Source of the DNA: Cephalopachus bancanus | Taxonomy: Eukaryota > Chordata > Mammalia > Primates > Tarsiidae | Reading direction: 5' to 3' | DNA length: 64,000 nucleotides | NCBI GenBank assembly: GCA_027257055.1 | Contig: JAPVLO010000001.1 | Location: forward strand, 14,655,501 to 14,719,500 | In this document: one piece after another, positions 12,771 through 59,315 of the stretch | Numbering within the stretch: position 1 is the first letter of the stretch | Layout: each line of letters opens with the position of its first letter | Translations under genes and position numbers: made by a program | The notes under the pieces: model-generated | Told to the model about the DNA's origin: nothing | Database searches by the model: none | What the model saw: the letters and a program-made list of their open reading frames with translations, nothing else

Positions 12771-12829
12771 TTTTCAAAACGTAACCAAGTGAGCTGTCAC
12801 TTTGAGGGGAACAACTGACAGTGTGCGTG

Positions 12830-13610
12830 GCCAATGATAAAACTGGAGTCTTCCAGCGAAAATCAGAATGTTGCAAGACTTGAGTTTGATAGCTTCCAAG
12901 TTTTGACTTCTATAAGACTGTTAGTGATAGCAGTGTGACATTTTAATACAAAGGAATGAAAAGTCTCACCATTTGCAAGACCTGGAGAACTCAGTAAAAG
13001 GCTATTTCCCAGATAATTAATGCACAATGTTGTAAGACCCCGCATGGATCAGAGGTCTGTTCGAAGTGCAAGACACGTGGGTTCCGCTGTAGCTGAGCGC
13101 AAGCCCATCGTGTGCATTCCGATTCAGCATGGCAACTCACCTGAGTTTTGGGCTGTATCCGGTACCCGCCATGAACTGCAAAGACTATTAAAACAGCCCT
13201 CCTAGGTGGGCTCGGTGGCTCAGCCTGTCATCCCGCGCCTTTGGGAGGCTGAGGTGAGTGGATTGCCTGAGCCGGCGGGTTCGAGACCCGCCTGGGCAGC
13301 GAGACCTCATCTCTACAATAAATCAAAAAATCAGCCGGGTGTGGTAGCGCGCGCCTGTAATTCCGGCCACTCGGAAGGCTGAGGCGGAAGGATCGCCGGA
13401 GCCCAGCAGGCGAGGCTGTGGTGGCCGGGAGTGGCCACTGCACTCCAGTCTGGGTGACAGAATGAGACTCCGACTCAAAAAACAAAACAAAACACAGCCC
13501 TCCTTCCCAGTTACCTACCTGTATGAGCGCAGATTCTCTCTACATACTTCAGCCAAAAATATACTTAGGTCTTCCATCTCTGAGCCATGTTTTATAATGT
13601 TCAGTGTTGA
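12830..13610 (+). mobile_element. hAT (Charlie-type) transposase fossil, interrupted by an Alu
   Basis: Plus-strand translation in broken frames resembles the C-terminal part of Charlie-family hAT transposases: around 12960, HLQDLENSVKGYFPDN; at 13040, an F-E-V-Q-D stretch; and across the Alu, RLLKQP then [20 protein letters not shown] (family: LLPFPTTYLCEAGFSSYTSTK-like). Stops and shifts are present throughout. An Alu with an 11-base duplication (ACAGCCCTCCT) splits it at 13204-13493, so the hAT copy is older than that Alu. Confidence 0.65.
13204..13493 (+). mobile_element. Alu SINE, derived lemur-type, inside a hAT fossil
   Basis: Flanked by ACAGCCCTCCT at 13193-13203 and 13494-13504, a perfect 11-base duplication. 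B-box T-arm at 13275-13291. Confidence 0.97.
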
Positions 13611-13638
13611 GGTCTTACACACATTAAGATCTAATCCT

Positions 13639-13803
13639 AGCTGGGCGTGGTGGTGTGCATCTGTAGTTCCGGCTCCTTAGAAGGCTGAGGTGGAAGGATC
13701 ACCAGAGCCCAGCAGGTTGACGCTGGGGTGGCTGTGAGCATGCCACTGTCCCCCAGCCTGAGCGATGGAGTGAGACTGCAACTCAAAAAAAAAAAAAAAA
13801 AAA
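13639..13803 (+). mobile_element. Alu right monomer only
   Basis: Begins AGCTGGGCGTGGTGGTGTGC at the right-arm start and ends in a 20-base A-run; no left arm. No clear target duplication. Confidence 0.85.
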
Positions 13804-13865
13804 GACATACCACAATTTCTTAAATTATTAAGAGCAATAAGTTCTCATTAAAAAAAATATTTTCA

Positions 13866-14155
13866 GCCGGGCTCGGTGGCTCAGCCTGTCATCCCGCGCC
13901 TTTGGGAGGCTGAGGTGAGTGGATTGCCTGAGCCCGTGAGTTTGAGACCCGCCTAGGCAGCGAGACCTCATCTCTACAATAAATCAAAAATATCAGCCGG
14001 GCGTGGTAGCGCATGCCTGTAATTCCGCCTACTCGGAAGGCTGAGGCGGAAGGATCGCCAGAGCCCAGCAGGTCGAGGCTGCGGTGGCCGGGAGCGGCCA
14101 CTGCACTCCAGTCTGGGTGACAGAGTGAGACTCCAACTCAAAAAAAAAAAAAAAA
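13866..14155 (+). mobile_element. Alu SINE, derived lemur-type
   Basis: GCCGGGCTCGGTGGCTCAGC to a 16-base A-run. Right-arm hairpin at 14081-14104. Confidence 0.95.
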
Positions 14156-14166
14156 TTTTTCCTTGC

Positions 14167-14390
14167 AGACTGGGTGTGGTGGCTCATGCCTGTCATCCCG
14201 GGACTTTGGGGAGGCGGGGCTGCTTGAATTCAGGGGTTTGAGACCAGCCTGAGCAACACGGCAAGACCATGTCTCTACAATAAATCAAAAAATTAGCTGG
14301 GCGTGGTGGTGTGCACCTGTGATTCCAGCTACTGGGAAGGCTGAGGAGGAAGGATCACCTGAGCCTTGTAGATCCAGGCAACTAAAAAAG
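14167..14390 (+). mobile_element. Alu SINE, 3'-truncated
   Basis: GACTGGGTGTGGTGGCTCATG to GAGCCTTGTAGATCCAGGC; lies 11 bases after the preceding Alu and lacks the end of the right arm. Confidence 0.88.
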
Positions 14391-15671
14391 TTTTTTCTTC
14401 TTAAATAAATACGAATTAGACAGGCGGCCATGCCTCCGTGTTCCACCCATGTCAGCGTCAGCTCCCACTCATCTGGCTGGAGTCTTGTCTCCGTTCCACT
14501 CCCCACACCCATATTTTGAAGCAAATCCCAGGCACGGCATAATCCCATCCCACTCCTGTCTCTGAATAAGAACTTCATCTGTGAGTGTCAATGACTCTTA
14601 CCTAGAATATGACAACGGAACTGCAGACGTCACTACATGAAGAGAATCAGAACACAGCCAAGCGGGGACACGGCCCCACTGGAGAGGCCATGCGGTATAT
14701 TCTTGTTCCCAAGAAGCAGCCGTAGTCTGCCCAAGTCCCAAGACTAATCAAGTTTCTTTTTTTGGATTAAAAATGCAGTTTACTTAAAAGTAAATGAGAG
14801 AGAGAAAGAGAAGGGAGAGAGAAGAATCATCTCCCCAAGGCGGGGGGGAGGGCAGGTCAGTGCCAGGAAGCGTGGAGACAGCCATAGCTCAAAGAGCACA
14901 CGGCCACGTCAGAGTCTAGCAAGGCAATGGCCAAGACTAATCACGTTTCTATCTTTAGCTCAAGAGATCCACTTAACGTTGCTCAGCCAATGTCCAAACA
15001 CGATAGTCTCTGAAATATCCTTAATGGCAGTCCGAGCAGGGACTGGCATTACGTTCCATCTGTCTTAAAAACTCAGAGCAGTGTGGGGGCTCCTTGGACC
15101 AGTCTGTTAAGACAGACTCTGAGGTTCTAGGCTTGATTACCGTTGTCTGCCATGGCCTGGGAGGTGGCGGCAGGGACAGAGCGGCACATTCTCCTCCAGT
15201 TCTTCCAAAGTTTAAAGCTCCCTCATTTTGGTCTCTTAAGTTGAACAAGAATATGCAGGAATTAATGAATATTTTAGAGAGCATAGGCAGGCATGCCCGA
15301 ATGGCTCCTTTGTTGTCATTTACTAACTGCAAATGCTGCTAACTTTGTTGTCGTATTTCTAAAAGGCTTACTATGTTGGTATGTGCTGAAGCCAAAGAAG
15401 CTTGGAACATGACAGGCACAGTACCAGGATGGCTGGCGTGCGCGTTAGACTCCCCCCGCCCCCCAAGATTCAGGAAGAAAAATGCCCATAAAACCGGAGT
15501 ACATTAAAAAAACCGAAAGTGGACACCACACTATATGGAGAGAAACAGAAAAGTAAAGCAAAGTCTTACAAGCAAAACAAAACGCAACAATAACCTTCAA
15601 CCTTCTACCTCCCCTTCCTGTCCCACACCCCGGTGCCCCCAGCCCAGAGAGAAAGCACACCCCAGAGGCAA
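14391..15671. other. Intergenic, no recognisable feature
   Basis: About 1.3 kb just downstream of the ANKRD10 poly(A) site. There is an AG-rich patch at 14787-14825 (GAGAGAGAAAGAG) and no SINE. I see no gene. Confidence 0.6.
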
Positions 15672-16652
15672 AACTGCATGAGAGCCTTTTATTCGATTCA
15701 TAAAGAACAGTTTAAACAAAATGTTAGTAACAATCTTAGAACATTGGTTTGTTCGGTTGACATGTTCTCTATCTGCACCAATTTTTATTACAAAAAATCA
15801 GAAAAGTAAAAACTCATTACAATATTTGCACAGTGTGACCACTAGTTGCCTAAACAAAACCTAGCTTCTATAAAATCATAAACTTAATGCAGTTGTATAA
15901 GAGAGAGTCAAAATTCTCTCAGGTAACTGGATATACATAGTGGTATATATTTTAAAGCAGAAAATCCCAAAAAACAAAGAAGGAAGAAAACATAAGTCCA
16001 AAGAGTCAGTTAAATATTTTGACCTGACAGTTTCTACAAACAGTAACTTCCACAACATAGAAAGGAATCTGGCATCTGTGGTAAAAGTTCTAGAGACCAA
16101 GGAGGAGTGGTGGAATAAAAACACAATAAATCAGAATGCAGCCCCAGGCTGGGCCTGCTCTCCACGAGGCCTGGGCGGTGATCTATGTCATCGAAGGAGG
16201 GACCACTGGTCCCTGACCACTGTGTCTACGACTAACGCCTTCACCACATGGTGACTTGCAACGAAAGACACGGAAAGAGACAAGCGTCCTTCTCTTCGCA
16301 CAAACCACTGCAAGCAATCTTTGTAAGGCTGTGCCTTGCATAGGGAACTGCTGTGTTCTGTCGTGGATTCTCCAGAGCACAGTAAAAGCTTTCAAAGCCG
16401 AGGCCCGAGCGCGAGCCCTTACTGCCCTTGAGCGCATGACTCAATCTGACAGAGGGAAAAGGGGCAGCGTCCTACGACAGCATTCCGAAGGAAATACTGA
16501 GACTGGCATCCTGCAGAAGGACCCACACCCACGGTGGAAGGGCCCATGCACTCAGCAAGCCCCATTAGGGTCAGACGCGCGCTCACTGGGGTGGGAAGAG
16601 GAAGCTGCGGCGCGGGCCAGTCCAAGTCGGGATGCCCCCCCGCTGGCGCCGC
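15672..16652 (-). other. ANKRD10: ANKRD10 3' untranslated region
   Basis: About 980 bases from the stop codon to the predicted cleavage site. It contains no SINE or other recognisable repeat, unlike the flanking DNA. The last 350 bases are AT-rich. The 3' end is set by the poly(A) signal at 15688-15693; the exact cleavage base is inferred. Confidence 0.75.
15688..15693 (-). terminator. Poly(A) signal AATAAA of ANKRD10
   Basis: AATAAA on the minus strand, followed 15-20 bases later by CATGCAG, a plausible cleavage region, and then a GT-rich tract (GGGGTGTGC at about 15660). It is the first canonical signal in a credible context downstream of the stop codon. Confidence 0.75.
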
Positions 16653-51133
<34,481 letters not shown>

Positions 51134-51310
51134 TCACCGGAGAGCGCGGGGCCGCTGGGCCAAGAGGGCGCGCCGCGAGGCCCGAGCACAAAGGAGCGAG
51201 AGTGGCGCCGCCGCTGCCGCCGCGTCCCCCAGGCTGCCGAGCCGAGCGCGCACTCCAGGAGCAGGGCGGGGCTGCGCCGGGCGGGGCGGAGCCTGGGGCG
51301 GCCGGGTCAG

Positions 51311-51656
51311 GGGGCGGGGCCTGGGGCGACTGGGGCGGGGCCTGGCCGGGCGGGCTCCTGAGGCGGCCGCGGCCGCGGCCGGGCGCCTGGCTGGAATCCA
51401 GGCCTGGAGCGGCTGGGGGCGGGGCCTGGTTGGGCGGGTTCCCGGGGCGGATGGGCTCGGGGGCGGGGCCTGGAGCGGCTGGGGGGAGAGGGGCCTGGTG
51501 GGGCGGGGCCTGGCTGAAATCGACGCCCGGAGCGGCCGCGGGGCGGGGGGCGGGGCCTGGGGCGCCTGTGGGCGGGGTTCCTAGCGCGGTCGGGACAGGG
51601 GGCGGGGCCTGGCTGGAATCCACGCCTGGTGTGGCCGGGGTTCGGGGGCGGGGCCT
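51311..51656. repeat. Degenerate GC-box minisatellite upstream of ANKRD10
   Basis: The 12-mer GGGGCGGGGCCT occurs eight times, starting at 51311, 51332, 51416, 51460, 51500, 51547, 51599 and 51645, mostly 40-52 bases apart. A second motif, TGGCTGGAATCCA-like, recurs at about 51389, 51511 and 51611. This points to a decayed tandem array with a composite unit of roughly 45-100 bases. Confidence 0.8.
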
Positions 51657-51956
51657 AAGGCCGGGGCGGGGCCCGTGCAGAGGCCTAGGCCTGAGCGCGG
51701 TTTCGGGTCTCTAGGCTGCCGGGTTCGCGGGCGTCGGTTGCTCCCCGGGGCCCGGGCCTTGGGCGGGCAATGGCCTCTTCAGCCGAAGAGAGAAAGCCCT
51801 TTCCTTTCTGATGGGAAAGCAAGACTTTCTGGGATGGCAGGTCCCAGGGTTTTGCGGGCCCCCCGCGCCCAGGAGCAGGTGGGGCCGCGGTGTCTCCCCG
51901 TGGCCACCTTCGGCGTCGCGCGGTGAACGCGTCCAATTAGGATTTATTGGGCGCCT

Positions 51957-53429
51957 GCGGGGAGCAAGCTCCTCATTAAAAATCTGAAAACCAACAAGCC
52001 CTAGTTATTTACAGAGCAGGACAAATTAACCACTGGCCTGTCTCCTAATTAGGAACGCCTGCCTCCTAGCCCGGCGGGGTGGGTTAGAGGAATGTTGTTA
52101 GCACCATATGTGTGCAACTTTTAACACGTATGTCACAAGACCAGGCAGCAAGAAATAAAAGGCTTTCCATTGAGAAAGATAGCACTGAAAAGAGATATTA
52201 AATCCTCTCCTTCAAATGACAGAGTATCATAGTCTTTTTTTTAAATGAGCACTTTTTTGATGATGAAACGCATCTATAATTTTTCTATGGAGGAATAACC
52301 ACTATTGATGTTTATAAATATTTCCTTTCTTTACATATGTTCTTTTTTCTAACCATATATTTTGTGGAGTTTTTTGTATATATTGTTTTCTCTTGGTATA
52401 TTGCTTTCCCTTTTCCTTTTACAAAATTTGCATCATAGATATTCAACTTTAAGAAGGTAACGAATGTCAGGAAATAGTGATGCATAAGAAAACATATTGC
52501 AGCATTAGTTAATAAGGAAAGAAATAGCAACCTGACGTTTAACAAAGGGAAATTGTTAACTAGCGGTGTAAACACCCAACACAGCCATCTATTCATAGGA
52601 CAAACATTTGTGGAGTACAATGGTGAATGAAACAGACACAGAAAAATGCACTAGGTATAGTGAGTGAGAAAACAACAGATATTTCCGCTCGGTGAGCGAT
52701 TACTAATGAACGGGAAATAGAATGAGATGTACAATCTGTCTTCTCTCAAGAAGTTTATAGTTAGATGAGGCAATAAAAAACATTTTAATAGTTTGACCAA
52801 TACTTTTTTGTGTGGACCAAAGAGTAGGAATAGGTTACAGCTTGTCTCCTCTAGAACGTGGTTGTTTTTCTTTGCACATGCCATATTGATTTTAACCTAA
52901 TTATTTCTTTAAGATACATCCTTTCATAATGACTTCCACCCTTCTTAGGAAAGGGGTGTTTCATTTTGCAAGAACATAAATGCATCTTGCCATCCATAAT
53001 AATGAAAGGGAGGCTGCATTCTGGGAATGGTGAAACAGAGACACAGATAAGCTAAGGAACTTGCCCAAGGACAAACTGCATGCCTGGAGCAGAGCTTAGA
53101 ATAATATCCAGACCTAGTTTCCAACCCACTGTCAGATTTTTTTTTTTTATGGTAACCTTGGAATTTAGTTTGTATCGTCTCAAGGCCTAGGAAAATAAAA
53201 TAGGTTATAGTGACAGCATACACAGAGTTCATCTTTCCTCACTTGAGATGACTGGTGTTTTAAGGATTATTTACACTATGTATATATATGAGCTGTACAG
53301 AAATGGACCAATGTATGCATGGCACTGGGACTCTAAGACACATCGTATGATTATGAAGTATGCTTAGGACACCATCTACTGAGGACTTCCGAATGCCAGT
53401 GTTCCCAATGTCACCCGGGTTTTGTCCAA
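51957..53429. other. Upstream flank, no recognisable feature
   Basis: About 1.5 kb of AT-rich DNA beyond the CpG island. No Alu, gene or clear old transposon seen. Confidence 0.6.
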
Positions 53430-53715
53430 TTTTTTTTTTGAAGTCAGAGCCTCACTCTGTTGCCCAAGCTGGAGTGCAGTGCACAATCACGGCCACCACA
53501 GCCTCAACCTGGTGGGCTCAGGTGATCCTTCCGCCTAAGCCTTCCAAATAGCTGGAACTACAGGCATGCACCACCACACCAGGCTAATTTTTGATTTTTT
53601 TGTAAAGACGAGATCTCACCGTGTTGCCCAGCTGGTCTAACCTGTGGGCTCAGGCAATCCTCTCACCTCGGCCTCCCAAAGTGCTGGGATTATGGGCATG
53701 AGGCACCGTGTCCGG
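53430..53715 (-). mobile_element. Alu SINE, old
   Basis: T-run, GAAGTCAGAGCCTCACTCTG to GAGGCACCGTGTCCGG. Flanked by TTGTCCAA at 53422-53429 and 53716-53723. Confidence 0.94.
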
Positions 53716-53984
53716 TTGTCCAACTCATATAGTTCCTACCACTCCGAGATTTTCCTTGGGATTGTTTCAAAAAAGCTCTAGGGTGGGGGAAGCAAGGTAG
53801 ATTTGTAACATCCTTTGTGTTTTATTTGATGAAGAAGCCATGCATAAGCAAACGTAGGTATCTGAAAGTAGGAGTCAAATCTGCCCTGCTCTTTTGTTTC
53901 CATTTCAGAGTGTCGGGAACCAGCAAGGGCTGGTGTGGCTGTGTCGGCCAAGGAGGGGCAGGATGGCCTGGGGTGGGGGGGTTG

Positions 53985-54435
53985 GGTGTGTCCCCTGAAA
54001 CGTTCATGTGCTGAAGTCCTAACCCCCAGTACCTCAGAATGTGACTTTTTCTGGAAATGGGGTCACTGCAGATGTGGTCAGCTGAGATGAGGTCACACTG
54101 GAGTGGGGTGGGCCCCCAGGCCAGTGCCACTGGTGTCCTTGGAAACGGGGGCCTGTAGCACGAGAGACGGCCATGTGAAGATGAAGAAAGAGATGGGGGT
54201 GATGCTTCCACAGGCCAAGGAGCGCCAGAGATGGGGGGCAGGCCGCCAGAGGCCGGGGGAGAGGACCAGGACAGGTCCACCCCTCACGGCCTAGGGGATC
54301 CCCCCTTGCAGATACCTCCTTCCCAGTCTTCCAGAACCAGAACCACAAGTCAGTACGTTGCCGTTAAGACCGCACAGTGTGTGGTGTTCGTCCCGTTCCA
54401 GGAGAGAACACAAGGCCTTGTCGCCTGAGGCTGGG
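53985..54435 (+). mobile_element. MLT1-like solo LTR (ERVL-MaLR)
   Basis: Contains the hallmark MaLR blocks in order: GCTGAAGTCCTAACCCCCAG, TACCTCAGAATGTGAC, GATGAGGTCACACTGGAGT, GGTGGGC, TGGTGTCCTT, CCATGTGAAGATGAAG, CAAGGAGCGCCAGAGAT, TTCCAGAACCAGAACC and a degraded GTGTGTGGTGTTCGTC near the end. No internal viral sequence flanks it. Old and non-functional. Confidence 0.8.
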
Positions 54436-56429
54436 AGGCCCCCGGCCATCCCCCGGAACACTCCACCGCCCACCCTTCACCTCCCCACCCCTGCTCCTTT
54501 CCAAAGCCGGCTCCCTTGTGAAGATAGGAACTCCCCCTCCACCCCCCCCACCCCCGGTCAGCCCCCCAGGGCTTTCCAGATGCCTAGCATTTTAGTTCCC
54601 CTGCCACCTTTAAGTGAAACAGTTTTAAAACTGGGCAAGTTAATGTTGCTTCTTTTTAAATATAAAGGAAAAAGATGTTTTTTCCCTCTGTCTGTCTCCC
54701 TCGCCATCACAACTAAATCCTTCAAACCCAGGACGGTGCCCAGCCCGTGCATGTTAAGTCCTCAGCACATGTTTGCCGAATGACATAAAAACGAAAGACT
54801 GAAATTCAAATCAGTTGATAGCTCATTTTCCGAAGGGTTGGGGGTGACACACTACAAACCAGGGTTTGCATGATTGAGAACAAAAAGATTCTAGACTCTG
54901 ACTAATTGTCTTGTGTCTTGTTAAAACGGTGATTAGTAAAGTCAGCTTAAATTAGCAAAAGTGATTACCCTTTAAAAAGGCACAAAGGTACCCTTGTTCT
55001 CAGAAGAAAGGATGGCCAGTCTGCTATCAGACTGGTGACTGCAGAATCGAGGGACAGAGGTGGGGGTGGGGGACACCTGGCATCAGCCCTGGGGGAAGCT
55101 GCGTCCTGGGAGGGCCTCCTGGGTGAGGCTGACCCGCAGGTGGTTTCCTGACCGTGTTTTCAACGACTCCTTAATTCCCCCGTTACGACTTTTGCCATAG
55201 AGAAAAGTCCCTCTCGAGTCATTGCTATTATTAAAACGTGCTCCAGCTGACTCACCTGGGAGGGGTGTCAGCTGCCTTCGGCTCCCCACAGACCCAGGCG
55301 GAGATGACACCCTGGCACCTGCTATTTGAGGGCTTTACATCTTCCTTGCCCTTCCTGCGGTGGCCATGGTTGCGTTTATTCCTTAAGAACATTCTAGAAG
55401 CAAGCGCATTTATCCTGACAGGAATCCCTGATGCCTAGGATGAAACCGCCCGACCATCTCATAACAGGAATCGGGCTGTCAAAGTGACAGTGGCCCATCT
55501 TGCCTCCCAGCGCAGGACACCGGGCGAGCGAAGGCCACCGGGAACGCCAGGCTGTGCCCAGCAAGAGGAACTGAATCACTCGTGTCACTACGTGGTCTCT
55601 GCCTGGCAGACAAATGTTCGATTGTCTCATTTTATCTCGCTGAGTCTAGACCCTCCCACGCCCCTCCCTCGTCCTTCCAAACACAGAGCCCTCTCTACAA
55701 GCACGGCTGAACGTTTACAGAAGCAACCTGCAGTAGGGGGAGGAGCCAAGGGAAACCACCGGGCTCCAGCCATGGCGGACACCAGGGGATGACGGCTGCT
55801 GGGACAAAGTCACTTCTCACCCCGCCGGCCTTCCTCTTCCTTTCTCTGCTTCTGAGCGCTGGGCTGACATGTCTGGAAAGAATATTGTACAGGTCTCCTC
55901 TGCTGGCAGAAGAGTTTCTTCCCCTCTCTGCCTTAGTTTCCTCATCTGTGAGAAGAAGATGGTAATTATCCTGTCTAGATAAAAGGTCATTGTCAGGATC
56001 AGACGAGATGGCAGGTGTGAAAGGAGTCTTAGACTGAGAAGACACAGATCACTGTTCTCCCGGGGGCCACCGACGATTCGTGGACATCTCAGTTACCGAT
56101 TCTGAGGCTAGGTATTGCCATTTGATATTTTGTTTTTCTTGAAGGCTAAATTGTGGTGGCGATGGATCCCGGGGGCTTTATTGTCAGAAACTGGTGGCAC
56201 TCAGAGTCCGCTGCTGCTGAGCGTGTCTCCTGGGTCCACCAGGTTCCTCGCCCTGCACTTTGGTCCCATGTGAAAGGACAGACCGAGAGTGGGAAGCCAT
56301 TTTTCATCTTGTTTTTAAACCCTGACACAATGATGAGAAAACCGAAGCTGTGCTTTTGGAGAAATGCACACTTTAGGTATAATTAACTTTACCGACTTTG
56401 TCTTTTCAGAAACAGACTTCCAGGTATCT
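54436..56429. other. Upstream flank, unique-looking DNA
   Basis: About 2 kb with a C-rich patch at 54538-54556 but no Alu and no supportable exon. Short open frames on both strands look like chance. Confidence 0.55.
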
Positions 56430-57115
56430 GAGGTATCTCATAGTGTCAATCAAGCGTGCCTAGAGTAAAGAGAATTTACAAGGCCTAAGACATCATGCAT
56501 TGGGCAAGGACTGTAAAAGTCATGAAACTTGTAATTACAAAAGTTATAACTGCTCAGAGGGAGAGCAGGTGGGGATTCCATCTTCCAGTAAATTGGGCAC
56601 TTTCTACAGGGAAGCCAAGGATCCCCCAAAGCTACCCACTGGGAATGCCTAGGAGATAAGGGGAGGTGCACCCTCCGTAAGGTCAGGTCTAAGGAATGTC
56701 GTTAGGGAAGGTGCAGGAGAATTAGAATCCTTGTCACGCCCTTCTCTAGGGGCTATGATAATGTGGGCAGGCATTAATGAATCCCTGTGTCATAGGATCT
56801 CCAAGACATTCACAGGTGGTCGATAAGGAAGTCACAGCAGTCACGTGCAACATCTCCAAGAAAAGGATTTAAGCCAGGACTCTGGGGGGCATGACGCCAC
56901 ACTTGCCTAGAGTATAGGCCCACTCCCTGTCTGTGGGGGGTGAACTTTTCTTAAATAAATCTTTTCTTCTCTCACCTCTGTATGTCCCAATTCTTTGCAT
57001 CTACTCGGATCTCTGGGTTGCTGGCGCGCACTTCCGGTTTTTCAGCCCCAGCAGTGCTGCGCGCCTCCCTGTCCTGCGCCTCTTCACCCTCACCCGGTCC
57101 GTCCGTACCCTAACA
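56430..57115 (+). mobile_element. Possible solo LTR of an endogenous retrovirus
   Basis: A 600-700 base unit with LTR-like layout: a promoter-like segment with GATTTAAG at about 56865, a signal AAATAAATCTTTTC at about 56953, then a pyrimidine-rich, CG-containing segment ending CCCTAACA. The 5' limit is uncertain (a TG near 56435), no clean short target duplication was found, and there is no internal retroviral sequence. The call rests on layout alone. Confidence 0.4.
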
Positions 57116-57318
57116 CTGTGACGGCCCCTCCTGGGCACTGCCATCTATAGCATCTGACCTCTGGCTGGAGACACTGTTTTCCCGGCCCCCTTATCCCAAA
57201 ATATAGGACGGATCCTTCCTCTGAATTCTCTCAACGGCAGTAGAGAGCAGCCTGTGACTTGGATCAATAAGTACTAGATCATTCAGCCTACTTACACACC
57301 TGGGTATGTGGTCTAGCT

Positions 57319-58017
57319 CAGCGGTCCCCAGCCTTTTTGGCATCAGGGACCAGCTTCATGGAAGACACATTTTCCACACACCGGGGGGTAGGGGTTTAGG
57401 GATGATTCAAGCACATAGCATTTCTTGTGCACTTTGTTTCTATTATTATTACATCGTCATATATAGTGAATTATAAAACTCACCATTAAAAAAAAAGAGG
57501 CACAGACGGAAGAGGTAAATGAAACAATGGGCAGGCCGTGCGTGGACTAAAACAAGTGTCGGACTCTATGACTTAAAGCCTGCCACCCAATGCAGCTCTA
57601 TGATCGAAGTGTATCAGCTCACTTGCCACTCACTGATAGGGTTTTGATAGGCGTCTGCAAGCAGTTGATTTAGGATGGTCTCTGGGCCGTCAAACCTCAC
57701 TGCTACTGTTCATCTATGCTTGTAGCCGCTCGCCAGCACGCATATCACTGCCTCAGCTCCGCCTCGGACCATCAGGCGTTAGATTCACCGGGGAGCTCTC
57801 AGCCTAGATCCCTCCATGTGCAGTTCACAATAGGGTTCGTGTGCCTAGGAGAATCAAACGCCGCTGCTGGTCTGACAGAAGGCGGAGCTCAGGCGGCCGT
57901 GCAAGCGACGGGGAGCGGCTGTACGTACAGATGAAGCTTCGCTGGCCCTCCCACCGCCTACTTCCGGCTGGGCGGCCCAGTTCCCAACAGGGGTCCGTGG
58001 GGGGTTGAGGACCCCTG
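57319..58017. mobile_element. Non-autonomous hAT-type DNA transposon, apparently full length
   Basis: About 700 bases with ends CAGCGGTCCCC and GGACCCCTG, near-inverse of each other, as in hAT elements. The 8-base flanks GTCTAGCT and GCTTAGTC are decayed but keep the hAT preference for a central CTAG/TTAG. Inside are blocks I recognise from common mammalian medium-reiterated (MER) elements (CATCAGGCGTTAGATTC; GCGGAGCTCAGGCGG). I cannot name the exact subfamily. No transposase frame. Confidence 0.75.
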
Positions 58018-58346
58018 GCTTAGTCTGTTGCTCCTAGGCTGCAAAGCTGTACACATGTGACTGTACTACATACTGTAGGCAACTGGAACACAAGGGTTCG
58101 GTCCCCAGGCAAGGACGTGTCACTTAACAGAGAAAACCTGTGGACCAGCACGCAGACCCAGAGACCCGGAGCTGTCCTCATGGTCCTTGACGCCAGGGCC
58201 TGTGCTACTCTTCAGCCTGTGGGATGGTGGGTGAGGAAAGAGGTAAGTTCAGAGCTCTCACACACTCAAAAACTGTTGTGTGAGGATTAGACATACACGT
58301 GAATGCAAAACCGAGAAAGATTTGGAAGAAAATGTAGCAGAGCGTC

Positions 58347-58634
58347 TTTTTTTTTTTGAGTTAGAGTCTCACTCCATCACCCAGACTGGAGTGCAGTGGC
58401 CACTCCTGGCCACCGCAGCCTCGCCTGCTGGGCTCCGGCCATCCTTCCACCTCAGCCTTCCAAGTAGCTGGAACCACTGGCGCGCCCTACCATGCCTGGC
58501 TAATTTTTGATTTATTGTAGAGATGAGGTCTCGCCAAGTTGCCCGGGCGGGTCTCGAACTCGCGGACTCAGGCCATCCACTCACCTCAGCCTCCCACAGC
58601 GCTGGGATTGCAGGCTGAGCCACCTTGCCTGGCT
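58347..58634 (-). mobile_element. Alu SINE, derived lemur-type
   Basis: T-run, GAGTTAGAGTCTCACTCCATC to GAGCCACCTTGCCTGGC. Confidence 0.95.
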
Positions 58635-58744
58635 CAGACATTTTTCTTATTTCATCTTTACTGCAGGCCAGGCTGGAATGTGGGCCTGCCAGTCCACGCC
58701 ACCCCCTCACCTCATCAAAATAAAGTTCCATCAGAAGTGAGAAT

Positions 58745-59235
58745 AGGACAGCCCAACTTTTGGTTTAGCACAGTAATCTAAACTAAAAATCCTTCAGGTT
58801 CCCAGTTGAAGGTAAAAGGCTCAACCTCACCCCTTAACTGATCACAACCATAGAAATGATCGTAAGATTCCCCTTCCCATCAGAGGCGGAGAGGGTGGCA
58901 GTTACCTGTACTCTACCTTTATTAGTGTGTGCCTAACCAGGTAGCTCTGTCTAGCTTTTGGTTGGTAGTAAAAGCATGGGTTTTTCAAGAGACTCATCAC
59001 GTCAGGTCTTTCGGACATGAGTCTTCCTCTTTCCCTCTCTTCTTCTCACTAATAAACTTTGTTTTCTTTCCCTCTTTTCTTGCGCATAGACTTTGTCTTC
59101 TTTCCCTCTCCTCACTAATTTTGTTTTAAAACTTGGCTGGCCCCTCGAAAACTCATTGTAGGGTTGAGTCCAAGAGCCCACGAGTTTTGCGCCGTGCCCT
59201 GCCTGGCCTCACCATCCTGGATGTGTGCAGTCCGG
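58745..59235 (+). mobile_element. Possible second LTR fragment
   Basis: LTR-like composition: CACTAATAAACTTTGTTTTC (poly(A) signal in a T/C-rich context) at about 59047, preceded by a U3-like segment and followed by pyrimidine-rich repeats (CTTTCCCTCT twice). Ends are not defined and no viral coding sequence is present. It could equally be unique DNA. Confidence 0.35.
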
Positions 59236-59315
59236 TCTGCCGTGTACCAGAACATTGAATGAAGTTCATAGCTGTGAAGGATTTGTACTCAGCATGTAAG
59301 AAGGACTTCTACAAG

